A stretch of DNA of 64,000 nucleotides from Rhinopithecus roxellana (GCF_007565055.1 NC_044565.1:38525711-38589710), one strand, 5' to 3'. Positions 1-11,100 are shown, numbered from the stretch's first letter. Made by a program: numbers and translations. Notes: generated from the letters alone by a model not told the origin.

Positions 1-1318
1 CCCCAATGCAATCCCTCCCTCCTACCCCCTCCCCATGATAGGCCCCAGTGTGTGATGTTCCCCTTCCCGAGTCCAAGTGATCTCATTGTTCAGTTCCCAC
101 CTATGAGTGAGAACATGCGGTGTTTGGTTTTCTCTTCTTGTGATAGTTTGCTAAGAATGATGGTTTCTAGCTGCATCCATGTCCCTACAAAGGACGCAAA
201 CTCATCCTTTTTTATGGCTGCATAGTATTCCATGGTGTATATGTGCCACATTTTCTTAATCCAGTCTGTCACAGATGGACATTTGGGTTGATTCCAAGTC
301 TTTGCTATTGTGAATAGTGCCGCAATAAACATACGTGTGCATGTGTCTTTGTAGTAGAATAATTTATAATCCTTTGGGTATATACCCAGTAGTGGGATGG
401 CTGGGTCATATGGTACATCTAGTTCTAGATCCTTGAGGAATTGCCATACTGTTTTCCATAATGGTTGAACTAGTTTACAATCCCACCAACAGTGTAAAAC
501 TGTTCCTATTTTTCCACATCCTCTCCAGCACCTGTTGTTTCCTGACTTCTTAATGATTGCCATTCTAACTGGTGTGAGATGGTATCTCATTGTGGTTTTG
601 ATTTGCATTTCTCTGATGGCGAGTGATGATGAGCATTTTTTCATGTGTCTGTTGGCTGTATGAATGTCTTCTTTTGAGAAATGTCTGTTCATATCCTTTG
701 CCCACTTTTTGATGGGGTTGTTTTTTTCTTGTAAATTTGTTTGAGTTCTTTGTAGATTCTGGATATTAGCCCTTTGTCAGATGAGTAGGTTGCAAAAATT
801 TTTTCCCATTCTGTAGGTTGCCTGTTCACTCTGATGGTAGTTTCTTTTGCTGTGCAAAAGCTCTTTAGTTTAATTAGATCCCATTTGTCAATTTTGGCTT
901 TTGCTGCCATTGCTTTTGGTGTTTTAGACATGAAGTCCTTGCCCATGCCTATGTCCTGAATGGTACTACCCAGATTTTCTTCTAGGGTTTTTATGGTATT
1001 AGGTCTAACATTTAAGTCTCTAATCCATCTTGAATTAATCTTTGTGTAAGGGGTAAGGAAAGGATCCAGTTTCAGCTTTCTACTTATGGCTAGCCAATTT
1101 TCCCAGCACCATTTATTAAATAGGGAATCCTTTCCCCATTTCTTGTTTCTCTCAGGTTTGTCAAAGATCAGATGGCTGTAGATGTGTGGTATTATTTCTG
1201 AGGACTCTGTTCTGTTCCATTGGTCTATATCTCTGTTTTGGTACCAGTACCATGCTGTTTTGGTTACTGTAGCCTTGTAGTATAGTTTGAAGTCAGGTAG
1301 CGTGACGCCTCCAGCTTT
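1..1318 (-). mobile_element. Young L1 (monkey L1PA lineage), 5'-truncated, 3' end outside window
   Basis: The reverse complement matches the 3' part of the full-length L1 at 6054-12293, from about its position 10760 to the G-rich 3' UTR. The window edge cuts the element inside its 3' UTR, so the poly(A) and target duplication cannot be seen. The junction with unique DNA is at about 1318-1320. The 3' UTR shares the lineage-specific CTTGGACTCGGGAAGGGGAAC-type sequence of the other two young copies. It is oriented with EHBP1. Confidence 0.95.
90..1318 (-). pseudogene. L1 ORF2 C-terminal remnant, frameshifted
   Basis: The frame ending at 90 reproduces the last 200 residues of ORF2p. These include the Cys-rich segment, here CWRGCGKIGTVLHCWWDC with K and V in place of E and L of the intact copy. 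Around 715-735 four bases (CAAA of AAACAAACAACC) are missing relative to 11355-11370, which moves the frame into the next open stretch (689-946). The rest of the homology, up to 1318, corresponds to the region upstream of the Cys-rich domain. There is no start codon or 5' UTR, so it cannot make ORF2p. Confidence 0.93.
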
Positions 1319-2612
1319 TTATCCCAATTTGAATAGTAGGAGCGGAATAGTCAGACTTATAAAGTTTCTTCTTCCACCTTGTTTCGCCAGTAATTTTAAA
1401 CCGTACTCTGACTCAAGGTAACCTAGCAAATTTCTCAGGAGGTAGAATTAATTCATAAATTAGATAATTTACCTGCCTCTAGCAGTCATTGTAATTTTGT
1501 AATTTTTAGGAAAAATATAATGGAGTGTAAGATCAATGTTAAGTGATTGCCAGTCTCATGACTGATTTTTTTTTTCATTCTTTACTAGTTGGGCATTTTT
1601 CAAAATGTACACGATTTATTTTTAACTTTAAAAATATTAATAACTCTGAACATATAAAAAGAAATATTAACAACAGCAGCTAATAATTACTAAGCAGTGG
1701 GAGAGGCTTTGCATCCATTATCAGTTAATTCTGATAAATAATCAAAAAAGAATTATTATTCACATCTTATCATGTATATTAGTAGTTTTTTTGCCCTACA
1801 GGAATAACTTTGAAAATATAAAATATGAATCACTTTGAAAATATAAAATATAAAAAGAAATAATAATAGCAGTTAATTATTAAGTAGTAGGAAAGGCTTT
1901 GCATCCACGATCAGTTAATTCTCATAAATAACCAAAGAAGTATTATTATCCACATTTTATCATATATCTTAGTATTACTTGTTAGTCCTATATTCCTAAA
2001 TGTGCAATTAATAGATCAAAAAATGTTTATATAGTGCTCAAATATTTGTAGATTTCTTTATATAGCCAAAACATTTTAATTACCTTATGTTCCTAAAAGT
2101 AATCTCAATGAGAGAAAATATCAATCATTTATTAAACATCTTATATATGAGCACTGCAGGGAATATAGAGGAAGTATTAGAGTTAGTCCTTCCCTTCAAA
2201 ACATTAATATTGTTCCACAGAGTTTTAGGTATAATGTCGGCATTTTAAAAAATACTATCAAGATGACTCTATTACACGACTGAATTATTTTTCTGAATGC
2301 TTAGAGTATTTCTTCCTCATCATCATGCTTTTGGTGACATCTAAAATCACTTACGGCCATTTCATCATGAATTAATTCAAAGTAATTTCTTCTTTACATT
2401 CTCTTCACTAATGACAAACTGTCCTAGTAGTTTCCGCCATTTATCCTTAGCTTAAGTAAATCCCTACTTCACTCCTAGAACTTCTGCTTCTACAACTTTC
2501 ATTTACATTAACAGAGTGAAAAGGTAATTTTGATTATCTATACCAATGCTTCCTTTATTTGGTTTGCAAATAAATGTTAATACAAATCATAAAAAAGCAA
2601 TGTAAAAAAAAA
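1319..2612. other. AT-rich intronic sequence with a local tandem duplication
   Basis: No recognisable gene or named repeat. It holds two similar copies of a roughly 130-bp unit (see the repeat at 1653-1976) and otherwise low-complexity AT-rich sequence. Confidence 0.6.
1653..1976 (+). repeat. Diverged tandem duplication, unit about 130 bp, spaced about 197 bp
   Basis: The stretch from ATAAAAAGAAAT (1653) to TTAGTAG (1785) is repeated at 1850-1976. Both copies share AGGCTTTGCATCCA, ATCAGTTAATTCT and ATAAATAA as anchors; identity is about 80 percent by eye. Between them CTTTGAAAATATAAAATAT occurs twice (about 1808 and 1833), a smaller nested duplication. It looks like an old local duplication, not a transposon. 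Confidence 0.8.
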
Positions 2613-3200
2613 ACCACTTATCTATTTAATAAGCATTTATCAAGTACCTATTATATGCCTGTGCTAGTACCTGCTCTCATGGCTTCATATTTTAGTGGGA
2701 CAGACAGGCAAGTAAAGTAATATATACTGTATGATAAATATTATCATTGAGATAGCACTGTAGGCTATGGGAAACTAACTGAAAGAGAGATATATAACTC
2801 AAGAGATTAGGAGGGCTTCCTGGATTTTTATCTACACTTGAGCTAACACAAGACAAATAGACATTATGATTATTAAAATAAAAGAGGATATGGATGAGGA
2901 CAAAGAGAGGCAAAGAGAACAGGACATACTTGAAGAACTGCAAATTGGAGTTTAAGATGCCAGCGATAGGAAATGGAATGAGATGGGGCTGGCAAATATC
3001 CTATCATGAAGGTTGTTGTGATCAAACTAAAGAATTTGAACTTTATTCTGAGAGTTATGGGAATCTGGCATATTTCAGAAACAACATTCCAGCAGCAACA
3101 TGGTGGCAGCATTTGGGAAAAAAGGATAGAAAGCAAGACAAAGGATCACCACTCCATGAGAGAAGGCACTCAATAAATACTTGTTAATTGAAGAACAAAT
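2613..3200 (+). repeat. Ancient interspersed repeat (L2/MIR-age, family not assigned)
   Basis: It opens with TTTAATAAGCATTTATCAAGTACCTATTATATGCC and ends with GCACTCAATAAATACTTGTTAA. Both phrases are typical of very old mammalian repeats (animals' L2/MIR-like tails). The middle is too diverged to name. The short open frames here have no recognisable product. Confidence 0.45.
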
Positions 3201-4129
3201 TAAGAAGACTTGATGATTAATTTGGCACAGAGGATAGGCAAAGAAATCCAGGATAAGTGCTATGTTTGTGTGCTGGGTGACTGTGGATAGCAACTGAGAC
3301 CGGGCTATTAGTTTTAGACAGCTGGTGAAACTTCCCATGCAAATACTTCAATTGGCAGTTGCTGTGTGGGTCAATACCCTAAAATATATAATTTTGTTAT
3401 GTATTTCTCTTTCTAAAACAAGTACTTTTCTGTTTCTTCCAATTTTCTACAATGTTTTACTTTTACAATCGGAAAAAGTTAACTTAAAAGAAAATTTATA
3501 ACAAAAATTTATTCCTGGAATTATTGTAATGAGAAGTTTTTTTAGTTACATGCTACCCTGACCAAAAATACTACCCAACCCAATATATTTATGTAATACT
3601 TTATTACTTTATAAAGTCTTGTTTCACACAAAACTGAAAACGTCTGGAAAATGCTAATAATGTTATACTTCAGTGCAAATTTCTCCCCTACTACTATACG
3701 AATTGAGCAATAAACCCATATATTTCCTCTAACTGTATCAGTATGGACCTGCTTCACATTGGTGAGAATAATAAGAGAAACTAAATCAGGGGCAGGCAAT
3801 CGAAGCAAAGGGTCAAGTAATTTGAGATTCTTCCTTACAGTAAGGAAGGCAAAAGAAGATATAAATTGACCACCAGAGATTATCACATTGAGCAAAAAAA
3901 GGTGGGGATGGGGATGGTGGCATGATGAGTAGGTGGCTTTTTCCTTTTAAGAAAGCCTATAGTTAAAAGAAAAAAAACTTCCTAGAGCTAGAATATATAT
4001 GCAAATCTTGCAGTATCCTCATTATTCTCTAAATTGTAACAAGATTCAGGTATATCTTATTTTAAGATGGTCTAAAATAGTAACACTTCAACTTTCTGGC
4101 AGAGATCCAAGTAAAAAAGATGTCATTTT
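3201..4129. other. Intronic sequence, nothing recognised
   Basis: AT-rich unique sequence. A minus-strand open frame of 117 codons (3542-3895) has no motif, no conserved-looking composition and no splice context that I can support. Confidence 0.5.
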
Positions 4130-4575
4130 CTCCACAGGCTTAAGCCCATAAACATGTGATTGCCTCTTTTAGGATACCAGCATCTCCCGATTCTCCTCCT
4201 ATCCTGGACAGACAGTTCTGTCTCAGTCTCTTTTAATAATAATTACTCTTCCCTCTGCTTAGGATCCCATCATAGGTCCCACTCATTTTTCTCCTAAATC
4301 TGTTCTTTTTGAAAGAATTCATCTATTCTCTTGGCTTAACTACAAACACATAAATGAAGATAATTCTCAAATACATACTGAGTGCCAGACTTGAATTACC
4401 AACTACCTAGTGGGCACTTTTAATCTAATGACCCTAGATAGTCCCCTCACAAACTTAATATATTAAAAATATAATTCAACAGCTGTGCTACTATGTCATG
4501 TTCATCTTGTATTTCTAACAACTAGCAATTTTAAGCCCATAGCTAGTACTTAATGTATGCTGTAAATGAATGAAT
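4130..4575 (+). repeat. L2 LINE fragment
   Basis: The order of phrases follows the L2 3' half: CTCAGTCTCTTTTAATAATAATTACTCTTCC, then GATAATTCTCAAATACATACTGAGTGCCAGAC and CCAACTACCTAGTGGGCACTTTTAATC. It ends near a TGAATGAATGAATGAA run. Heavily decayed. Confidence 0.6.
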
Positions 4576-4659
4576 GAATGAACCAAATGAGTCATAATAC
4601 TTTGCATCATCTTATAAAGGCAGGAAGATATAAAATGTCCTTTATTTTTACATTATAGA

Positions 4660-4735
4660 TATACGGTTTTATTTATTTATGTATCTATCTCTATGTCTAT
4701 ACATGTATGCATGTATCTATAATGTTTATCTACAG
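4660..4735 (+). repeat. Imperfect TATC/TATG-type microsatellite
   Basis: ATTTATTTATGTATCTATCTC... followed by repeated ATGTATG/CATGTATC units; degenerate tetranucleotide tract. Confidence 0.6.
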
Positions 4736-4754
4736 AGATGTTATACTTTAAGCC

Positions 4755-5285
4755 ACCGTTTCAAAATTTGGTGACTTAAAACAACAAATTATTATCTCTC
4801 AAAGTTCTGTGGGTTGACTAGACTTAGCTGGGTAGTTCATTGTAGTTAGATGGCAGCTGGGCTGAAGTCATCTAAAAGCTTGACAGGGCTGGATGTCCAA
4901 AATGGCTTTACTCTCATTTGATTTTGGCTGAAAAGGCTAGAACAATTTGCAGATGGCCTGGCCTCTCTCTCTCTCTCCAAGTGGCCTGTTCATGTAGCTA
5001 GTTTGGGGTTCCTCTCAGCAATGAGGTCTCAGGGTAGATGAACTTTTTACATGACAGCTGGTTTTCCCTAGAGCATGCATTATGAGAGGACCAAGCAGAA
5101 GCTAAAAGTCATCTTCCAACTTAGTTTTGGAAGTTACATAGCCACTTCCCTTTTATTCTATCGGGTAAAGTGATTTATCAGGCCAGCCTAGCTGCAAAGG
5201 AGGAAATTATAAAAGAGCATGAATATTGGGAGGTATTAATTCATTAGGACACAGTTAGGAGACCAGCTATACCACATAGTAGATC
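4755..5285. repeat. Old interspersed repeat, LTR-like, unclassified
   Basis: It begins GGTGACTTAAAACAACAAATTATTATCTCTCAAAGTTCTGTGGG and ends ATGAATATTGGGAGGTATTAATTCATTAGG, a composition I have seen in old dispersed mammalian repeats. The family name cannot be fixed from memory. It contains a short CTCTCTCTCTCT tract at about 4965. Confidence 0.45.
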
Positions 5286-5344
5286 AATAAATCAGAAAGT
5301 TAGAAATCATTCATTTTCTTACAAATTTAACATATTTACTATAA

Positions 5345-5919
5345 TTTTTACATGATACTTTCCAGTATTTTACTTACACATACACATAAAGGCACAAATC
5401 TTAGACTGTACAATTTAATGAATTTTGACAAACATATACACTTATGTGACCCAAGTTGTATAACATCTGCAACATCTTCCAACGCTCTCTCATGCCTCTT
5501 TTCAGTCAATCCCCAGTCCCACAGGCTATCACTATTTTAATATTTTTCACACAGGATTAGTTTCGCCTTTTTTAAACACATCACATAAGTGAAATCATAT
5601 AGTACATCTTTTATGTAAAGCCTCTTTCACTAAGCATAATGGTTTTGAGGTACATCTATGTTGTAGGGCATATCAATAGCTCATTTTTGTTGCTGACTAG
5701 TATTCCATTCATGAACATACTACAGCTTAGCCATTCTTCTGTTGATGTACACCTGAGCTATTTCCAGTTTGGGACTATTACGAATAAATTGCTATGAATC
5801 TCTTTGTGTAAATCTTTTTAGAGACGTATGTTTTCATTTATTTGGCGTAAATACCAAGAAAGGGAATCGTTGGGTCAGAGGGTAGGTATATGTTTAGTGT
5901 TACAAGAAACTTGCTATGT
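5345..5919 (-). mobile_element. Ancient L1M remnant, left part
   Basis: Reads as the reverse complement of an old L1 3' region, with phrases such as TATTCCATTCATGAACATACTACAGCTTAGCCATTCTTCTGTTGATG. It is interrupted at 5919/5920 by an Alu and resumes at 12483. The two parts belong to one element because the Alu target duplication (GAAACTTGCTATGTG / GAAACTCATTATGTG) lies on the two broken ends. Confidence 0.8.
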
Positions 5920-6053
5920 GCTGGGCATGGTGGCTCACACTGTAATCCCAGCACTTTGGGAGGCCAAGGCAGGAGGATCATTTGAGGTCAGGAGTTCGAG
6001 GCCAGCCTGGCCAACATGGTGAAACCCCATCTCTAATAAAAATACAAAAAAAA
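5920..6053 (+). mobile_element. AluS, left half (split by L1 insertion)
   Basis: GCTGGGCATGGTGGCTCACACTGTAATCCC to the middle A-rich linker AATACAAAAAAAA. The other half resumes at 12294. The flanking duplication is about 5908-5920 and 12469-12483. Confidence 0.95.
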
Positions 6054-6247
6054 GGGGGGCGGAGCAAGATGGCCGAATAGGAACAACTCCAGTCTCCAAC
6101 TCCCAGCGCGAGCGACACAGAAGACCGGTGATTTCTGCATTTTCAACTGAGGTACTGGGGTCATCTCACTAGGGAGTGCCGGACAATCGGTGCTGGTCAG
6201 CTGCTGCAGCCTGACCAGCGAGAGCTGAAGCAGGGCGAGGCATCGCC

Positions 6248-6556
6248 TCACCTGGAAGCGCAAGGGGGAAGGGGATCCGTTTTCCTAGCCAGGGGAACTG
6301 AGACACACAACACCTGGAAAATCGGGTAACTCCCACCCCAATACTGCGCTGTAAGCATACAGGCATTCCAGGAGAATATATCCCACACCTGGCCGGGAGG
6401 GTCCCACGCCCACGAAGCCTCCCTCACTGCTAACACAGCAGTCTGCCGCGATCTATCCGCAAGGCAGCAGCGAGGCTGGGGGAGGGGCGCCCGCCATTGC
6501 TGAGGCTTAAGTAGGTAAACAAAGCCGCTGGGAAGCTCGAACTGGGTGGAGCTCAC
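6248..6556 (-). CDS. Antisense ORF0-like frame in the L1 5' UTR
   Basis: A 102-codon frame reads antisense to the L1, starting at 6556 with MSSTQFELPSGFVYLLKP. It lies where primate L1 elements carry ORF0, an antisense frame downstream of the antisense promoter that gives a small nuclear protein and can splice to host exons. Human ORF0 is reported as about 70 residues; this frame is longer. No conserved domain is visible. Whether it is transcribed or translated here is unknown. Transcription would run in the EHBP1 sense direction. A chance frame in a GC-rich antisense strand is the alternative. Confidence 0.5.
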   Translation of the reverse strand: MSSTQFELPSGFVYLLKPQQWRAPLPQPRCCLADRSRQTAVLAVREASWAWDPPGQVWDIFSWNACMLTAQYWGGSYPIFQVLCVSVPLARKTDPLPPCASR

Positions 6557-6829
6557 AGCAGCTCAAGGAAGCCTGCCTGTCTCTGTAGTCTCCACCTCTG
6601 GGGACAGCGCACAGCTGAAGACCAACAGGGGAAGTAGCGGGAGCCGGTGCAGACGCGAACGACTCTGTCTGACAGCTTTGGGGAGAGCCGCGGATCTCCC
6701 AACGCGGAGGTTGAGATCTGAGAACGGACAGACTGCCTGCTCAGGTGTGTCCCTGACCCCTGAGTAGCCTAGCTGGGAGAAATCCCCCACTAGGGGCAGT
6801 CTGACACCCCACACCTCACAGGGTGGAGT

Positions 6830-6960
6830 ACACCCCTGAGAGGACACTTCCAAAGGAAGAATCAGACAGGTACACTCGCTGTTCAGCAATATTCTATCTT
6901 CGGCAACCTCTGCTGCTGATACCCAGGCAAACAGGGTCTGGAGTGGACCTCAAGCAATCT
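6830..6960 (+). promoter_or_regulatory. Approximately 130-bp 5' UTR segment absent from human L1Hs
   Basis: Between GGGTGGAGT and CTCCAACAGACC this copy carries a segment including GATACCCAGGCAAACAGGG and CTGGAGTGGACCTC. Ape L1PA4-type elements carry the equivalent 129-bp piece, which was the binding site of KRAB zinc-finger ZNF93 and was deleted in L1PA3/L1Hs. Its assignment rests on remembered consensus sequences. Confidence 0.7.
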
Positions 6961-7085
6961 CCAACAGACCAACAGAGTCCTTCTGACTGTCAGAAGGAAA
7001 ACTATCAAACAGGAAGGACACCTATACCAAAACCCCATCAGTTCGTCACCACCATCAAAGACCAGAGACAGATAAAACCACAAAG

Positions 7086-8102
7086 ATGGGGAAGAAGCAG
7101 GGCAGAAAAGCTGGAAATTCAAAAAATAAGAGCGCATCTCCCCCTGCAAAGGAGCGCAGCCCATCACCAGCAACGGATCAAAGCTGGTCAGAGAATGACT
7201 TGGACGAGAGGAGAGAAGAAGGCTTCAGTCCATCAAACTTATCAGAGCTAAAGGAGGAATTACGTACCCAGCGCAAAGAAACTAAAAATCTTGAAAAAAG
7301 AGTGGAAGAATTGACAGCTAGACTCATTAATGCAGAGAAGATCATAAACGAAATGACAGAGATGAAAACCATGACACGAGAAATACGTGACAAATGCACA
7401 AGCTTCAGTAACCGACTCGATCAACTGGAAGAAAGAGTATCAGCGATTGAAGATCAAATGAATGAAATGAAGCGAGAAGAGAAACCAAAAGAAAAAAGAA
7501 GAAAAAGAAATGAGCAAAGCCTGCAAGAAGTATGGGATTACGTAAAAAGACCAAATCTACGTCTGATTGGGGTGCCTGAAAGTGAGGGGGAAAATGGAAC
7601 CAAGTTGGAAAACACTCTTCAGGATATCATCCAGGAGAACTTCCCCAACCTAGTAGGGCAGGCCAACATTCAAATTCAGGAAATACAGAGAACGCCACAA
7701 AGATACTCCTCCAGAAGAGCAACTCCAAGACACATAATTGCCAGATTCACCAAAGTTGAAATGAAGGAAAAAATCTTAAGGGCAGCCAGAGAGAAAGGTC
7801 GGGTCACCCACAAAGGGAAGCCCATCAGACTAACAGCAGATCTCTCGGCAGAAACTCTACAAGCCAGAAGAGAGTGGGGGCCAATATTCAACGTTCTTAA
7901 AGAAAAGAATTTTAAACCCAGAATTTCATATCCAGCCAAACTAAGTTTCATAAGTGAAGGAGAAATAAAATCCTTTACAGATAAGCAAATGCTTAGAGAT
8001 TTTGTCACCACCAGGCCTGCCTTACAAGAGACCCTGAAGGAAGCCCTAAACATGGAAAGGAACAACCGGTACCAGCCATCGCAAAAACTTGGCAAAATGT
8101 AA
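7086..8102 (+). CDS. L1 ORF1p, RNA-binding chaperone, intact
   Basis: 338 residues, the full length of primate ORF1p. It forms homotrimers that coat L1 RNA in cytoplasmic particles and act as nucleic-acid chaperone. The N-terminal tail (1-50) keeps proline-directed phosphosites S18, S27, T203 and T213 (T203/T213 in the RRM part). A coiled coil with heptads runs from about 52 to 152, the RRM from about 157 to 252 and the C-terminal domain from about 253 to 323. R261/R262 and Y282-PAKLSF, needed for RNA binding, are present. The coiled coil differs most from the human protein, the region known to evolve fast, while RRM and CTD are near identical. The start at 7086 (AAAGATGGGG) fits the conserved MGKKQ start; the ORF2 start lies 63 nt after the stop, as in L1Hs. 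Confidence 0.97.
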   Translation: MGKKQGRKAGNSKNKSASPPAKERSPSPATDQSWSENDLDERREEGFSPSNLSELKEELRTQRKETKNLEKRVEELTARLINAEKIINEMTEMKTMTREIRDKCTSFSNRLDQLEERVSAIEDQMNEMKREEKPKEKRRKRNEQSLQEVWDYVKRPNLRLIGVPESEGENGTKLENTLQDIIQENFPNLVGQANIQIQEIQRTPQRYSSRRATPRHIIARFTKVEMKEKILRAAREKGRVTHKGKPIRLTADLSAETLQARREWGPIFNVLKEKNFKPRISYPAKLSFISEGEIKSFTDKQMLRDFVTTRPALQETLKEALNMERNNRYQPSQKLGKM

Positions 8103-8165
8103 AGACCATCGAGGCTAGGAAGAAACTGCATCAACTAATGAGCAAAATAACCAGTTAATATCATA

Positions 8166-11100
8166 ATGGCAGGATCAAGTTCACACATAACAATATTAAC
8201 CTTAAATGTTAATGGACTAAATGCTCCAATTAAAAGACACAGACTGGCAAACTGGATAAAGAGTCAAGACCCATCAGTCTGCTGTATTCAGGAGACCCAT
8301 CTCACATGCAGAGACATACATAGGCTCAAAATAAAGGGATGGAGGAAGATCTACCAAGCAAATGGAGAACAAAAAAAAGCAGGGGTTGCAATCCTAGTCT
8401 CTGATAAAACAGACTTTAAACCATCAAAGATCAAAAGAGACAAAGAAGGCCATTACATAATGGTAAAGGGATCAATTCAACAGGAAGAGCTAACTCTCCT
8501 AAATATATATGCACCCAATACAGGAGCACCCAGATTCATAAAGCAAGTCCTTAGAGACTTACAAAGAGACTTAGACTCCCATACAATAATAATGGGAGAC
8601 TTCAACACTCCGCTGTCAACATTAGACAGATCAACGAGACAGAAAGTTAACAAGGATATCCAGGAATTGAACTCATCTCTGCACCAAGCGGACCTAATAG
8701 ACATCTATAGAACTCTCCACCCCAAATCAACAGAATATACATTCTTCTCAGCACCACATCGCACTTATTCCAAAATTGACCACATAATTGGAAGTAAAGT
8801 ACTCCTCAGCAAATGTAAAAGAACAGAAATTATAACAAACTGTCTCTCAGACCACAGTGCAATCAAACTAGAACTCAGGACTAAGAAACTCAATCAAAAC
8901 CGCTCAACTACATGGAAACTGAACAACCTGCTCCTGAATGACTACTGGGTACATAACGAAATGAAAGCGGAAATAAAGATGTTCTTTGAAACCAATGAGA
9001 ACAAAGATACAACATACCAGAATCTCTGGGACACATTTAAAGCAGTGTGTAGAGGGAAATTTATAGCACTAAATGCCCACAAGAGAAAGCAGGAAAGATC
9101 TAAAATTGACACTCTAACATCACAATTAAAAGAACTAGAGAGGCAAGAGCAATCACATTCAAAAGCTAGCAGAAGGCAAGAAATAACTAAGATCAGAGCA
9201 GAACTGAAGGAGATAGAGACACAAAAAACCCTCCAAAAAATCAATGAATCCAGGAGTTGGTTTTTTGAAAAGATCAACAAAATTGACAGACCGCTAGCAA
9301 GGCTAATAAAGAAAAAAAGAGAGAGGAATCAAATAGATGCAATAAAAAATGATAAAGGGGATATCACCACTGACCCCACAGAAATACAAACTACCATCAG
9401 AGAATACTATAAACGCCTCTACGCAAATCAACTAGAAAATCTAGAAGAAATGGATAATTTCCTGGACACTTACACTCTCCCAAGGCTAAACCAGGAAGAA
9501 GTTGAATCCCTGAATAGACCAATAGCAGGCTCTGAAATTGAGGCAACAATTAATAGCCTACCCACCAAAAAAAGTCCAGGACCAGATGGATTCACAGCTG
9601 AATTCTACCAGAGGTACAAGGAGGAGCTGGTACCATTCCTTCTGAAACTATTCCAATCAATAGAAAAAGAGGGAATCCTCCCTAACTCATTTTATGAGGC
9701 CAACATCATCCTGATACCAAAGCCTGGCAGAGACACAACAAAAAAAGAGAATTTTAGACCAATATCCCTGATGAACATTGATGCAAAAATCCTCAATAAA
9801 ATACTGGCAAACCGGATTCAGCAGCACATCAAAAAGCTTATCCACCATGATCAAGTGGGCTTCATCCCTGGGATGCAAGGCTGGTTCAACATTCGCAAAT
9901 CAATAAACGTAATCCAGCATATAAACAGAACCAAAGACAAGAACCACATGATTGTCTCAATAGATGCAGAAAAGGCTTTTGACAAAATTCAACAGCCCTT
10001 CATGCTAAAAACGCTCAATAAATTCGGTATTGATGGAACGTACCTCAAAATAATAAGAGCTATTTATGACAAACCCACAGCTAATATCATACTGAATGGG
10101 CAAAAACTGGAAAAATTCCCTTTGAAAACTGGCACAAGACAGGGATGCCCTCTCTCACCACTCCTATTCAACATAGTGTTGGAAGTTCTGGCTAGGGCAA
10201 TCAGGCAAGAGAAAGAAATCAAGGGTATCCAGTTAGGAAAAGAAGAAGTCAAATTGTCCCTGTTTGCAGATGACATGATTGTATATTTAGAAAACCCCAT
10301 CGTCTCAGCCCAAAATCTCCTTAAGCTGATAAGCAACTTCAGCAAAGTCTCAGGATACAAAATTAATGTGCAAAAATCACAAGCATTCTTATACACCAGC
10401 AACAGACAAGCAGAGAGCCAAATCAGGAATGAACTTCCATTCACAATTGCTTCAAAGAGAATCAAATACCTAGGAATCCAGCTTACAAGGGATGTAAAGG
10501 ACCTCTTCAAGGAGAACTACAAACCACTGCTCAGTGAAATCAAAGAGGACACAAACAAATGGAAGAACATACCATGCTCATGGATAGGAAGAATCAATAT
10601 CGTGAAAATGGCCATACTCCCCAAGGTTATTTATAGATTCAATGCCATCCCCATCAAGCTACCAATGACTTTCTTCACAGAATTGGAAAAAACTGCTTTA
10701 AAGTTCATATGGAACCAAAAAAGAGCCCGCATTGCCAAGACAATCCTAAGTCAAAAGGACAAAGCTGGAGGCGTCACGCTACCTGACTTCAAACTATACT
10801 ACAAGGCTACAGTAACCAAAACAGCATGGTACTGGTACCAAAACAGAGATATAGACCAATGGAACAGAACAGAGTCCTCAGAAATAATACCGCACATCTA
10901 CAGCCATCTGATCTTTGACAAACCTGAGAGAAACAAGAAATGGGGAAAGGATTCCCTATTTAATAAATGGTGCTGGGAAAATTGGCTAGCCATAAGTAGA
11001 AAGCTGAAACTGGATCCTTTCCTTACCCCTTATACGAAGATTAATTCAAGATGGATTAGAGACTTAAATGTTAGACCTAATACCATAAAAACCCTAGAAG

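Larger units (their letters stand above)
6054..7085 (+). promoter_or_regulatory. L1 5' UTR with internal promoter
   Basis: This CpG-rich segment drives sense transcription in L1 elements. The YY1 motif AAGATGGCC is at 6066-6074, the position that sets the L1 start site. At roughly 1.03 kb it is longer than the about 0.9-kb human L1Hs 5' UTR. The difference lies mainly at about 6830-6960, where L1Hs lacks a segment. In related elements an antisense promoter lies about 400-600 nt from the 5' end, here about 6450-6650; its activity in this copy is inference. Confidence 0.9.

Noticed and set aside
7178..10510. Minus-strand frames inside the L1 ORFs
   Set aside because: Shadows of ORF1 and ORF2; no independent start, motif or context.
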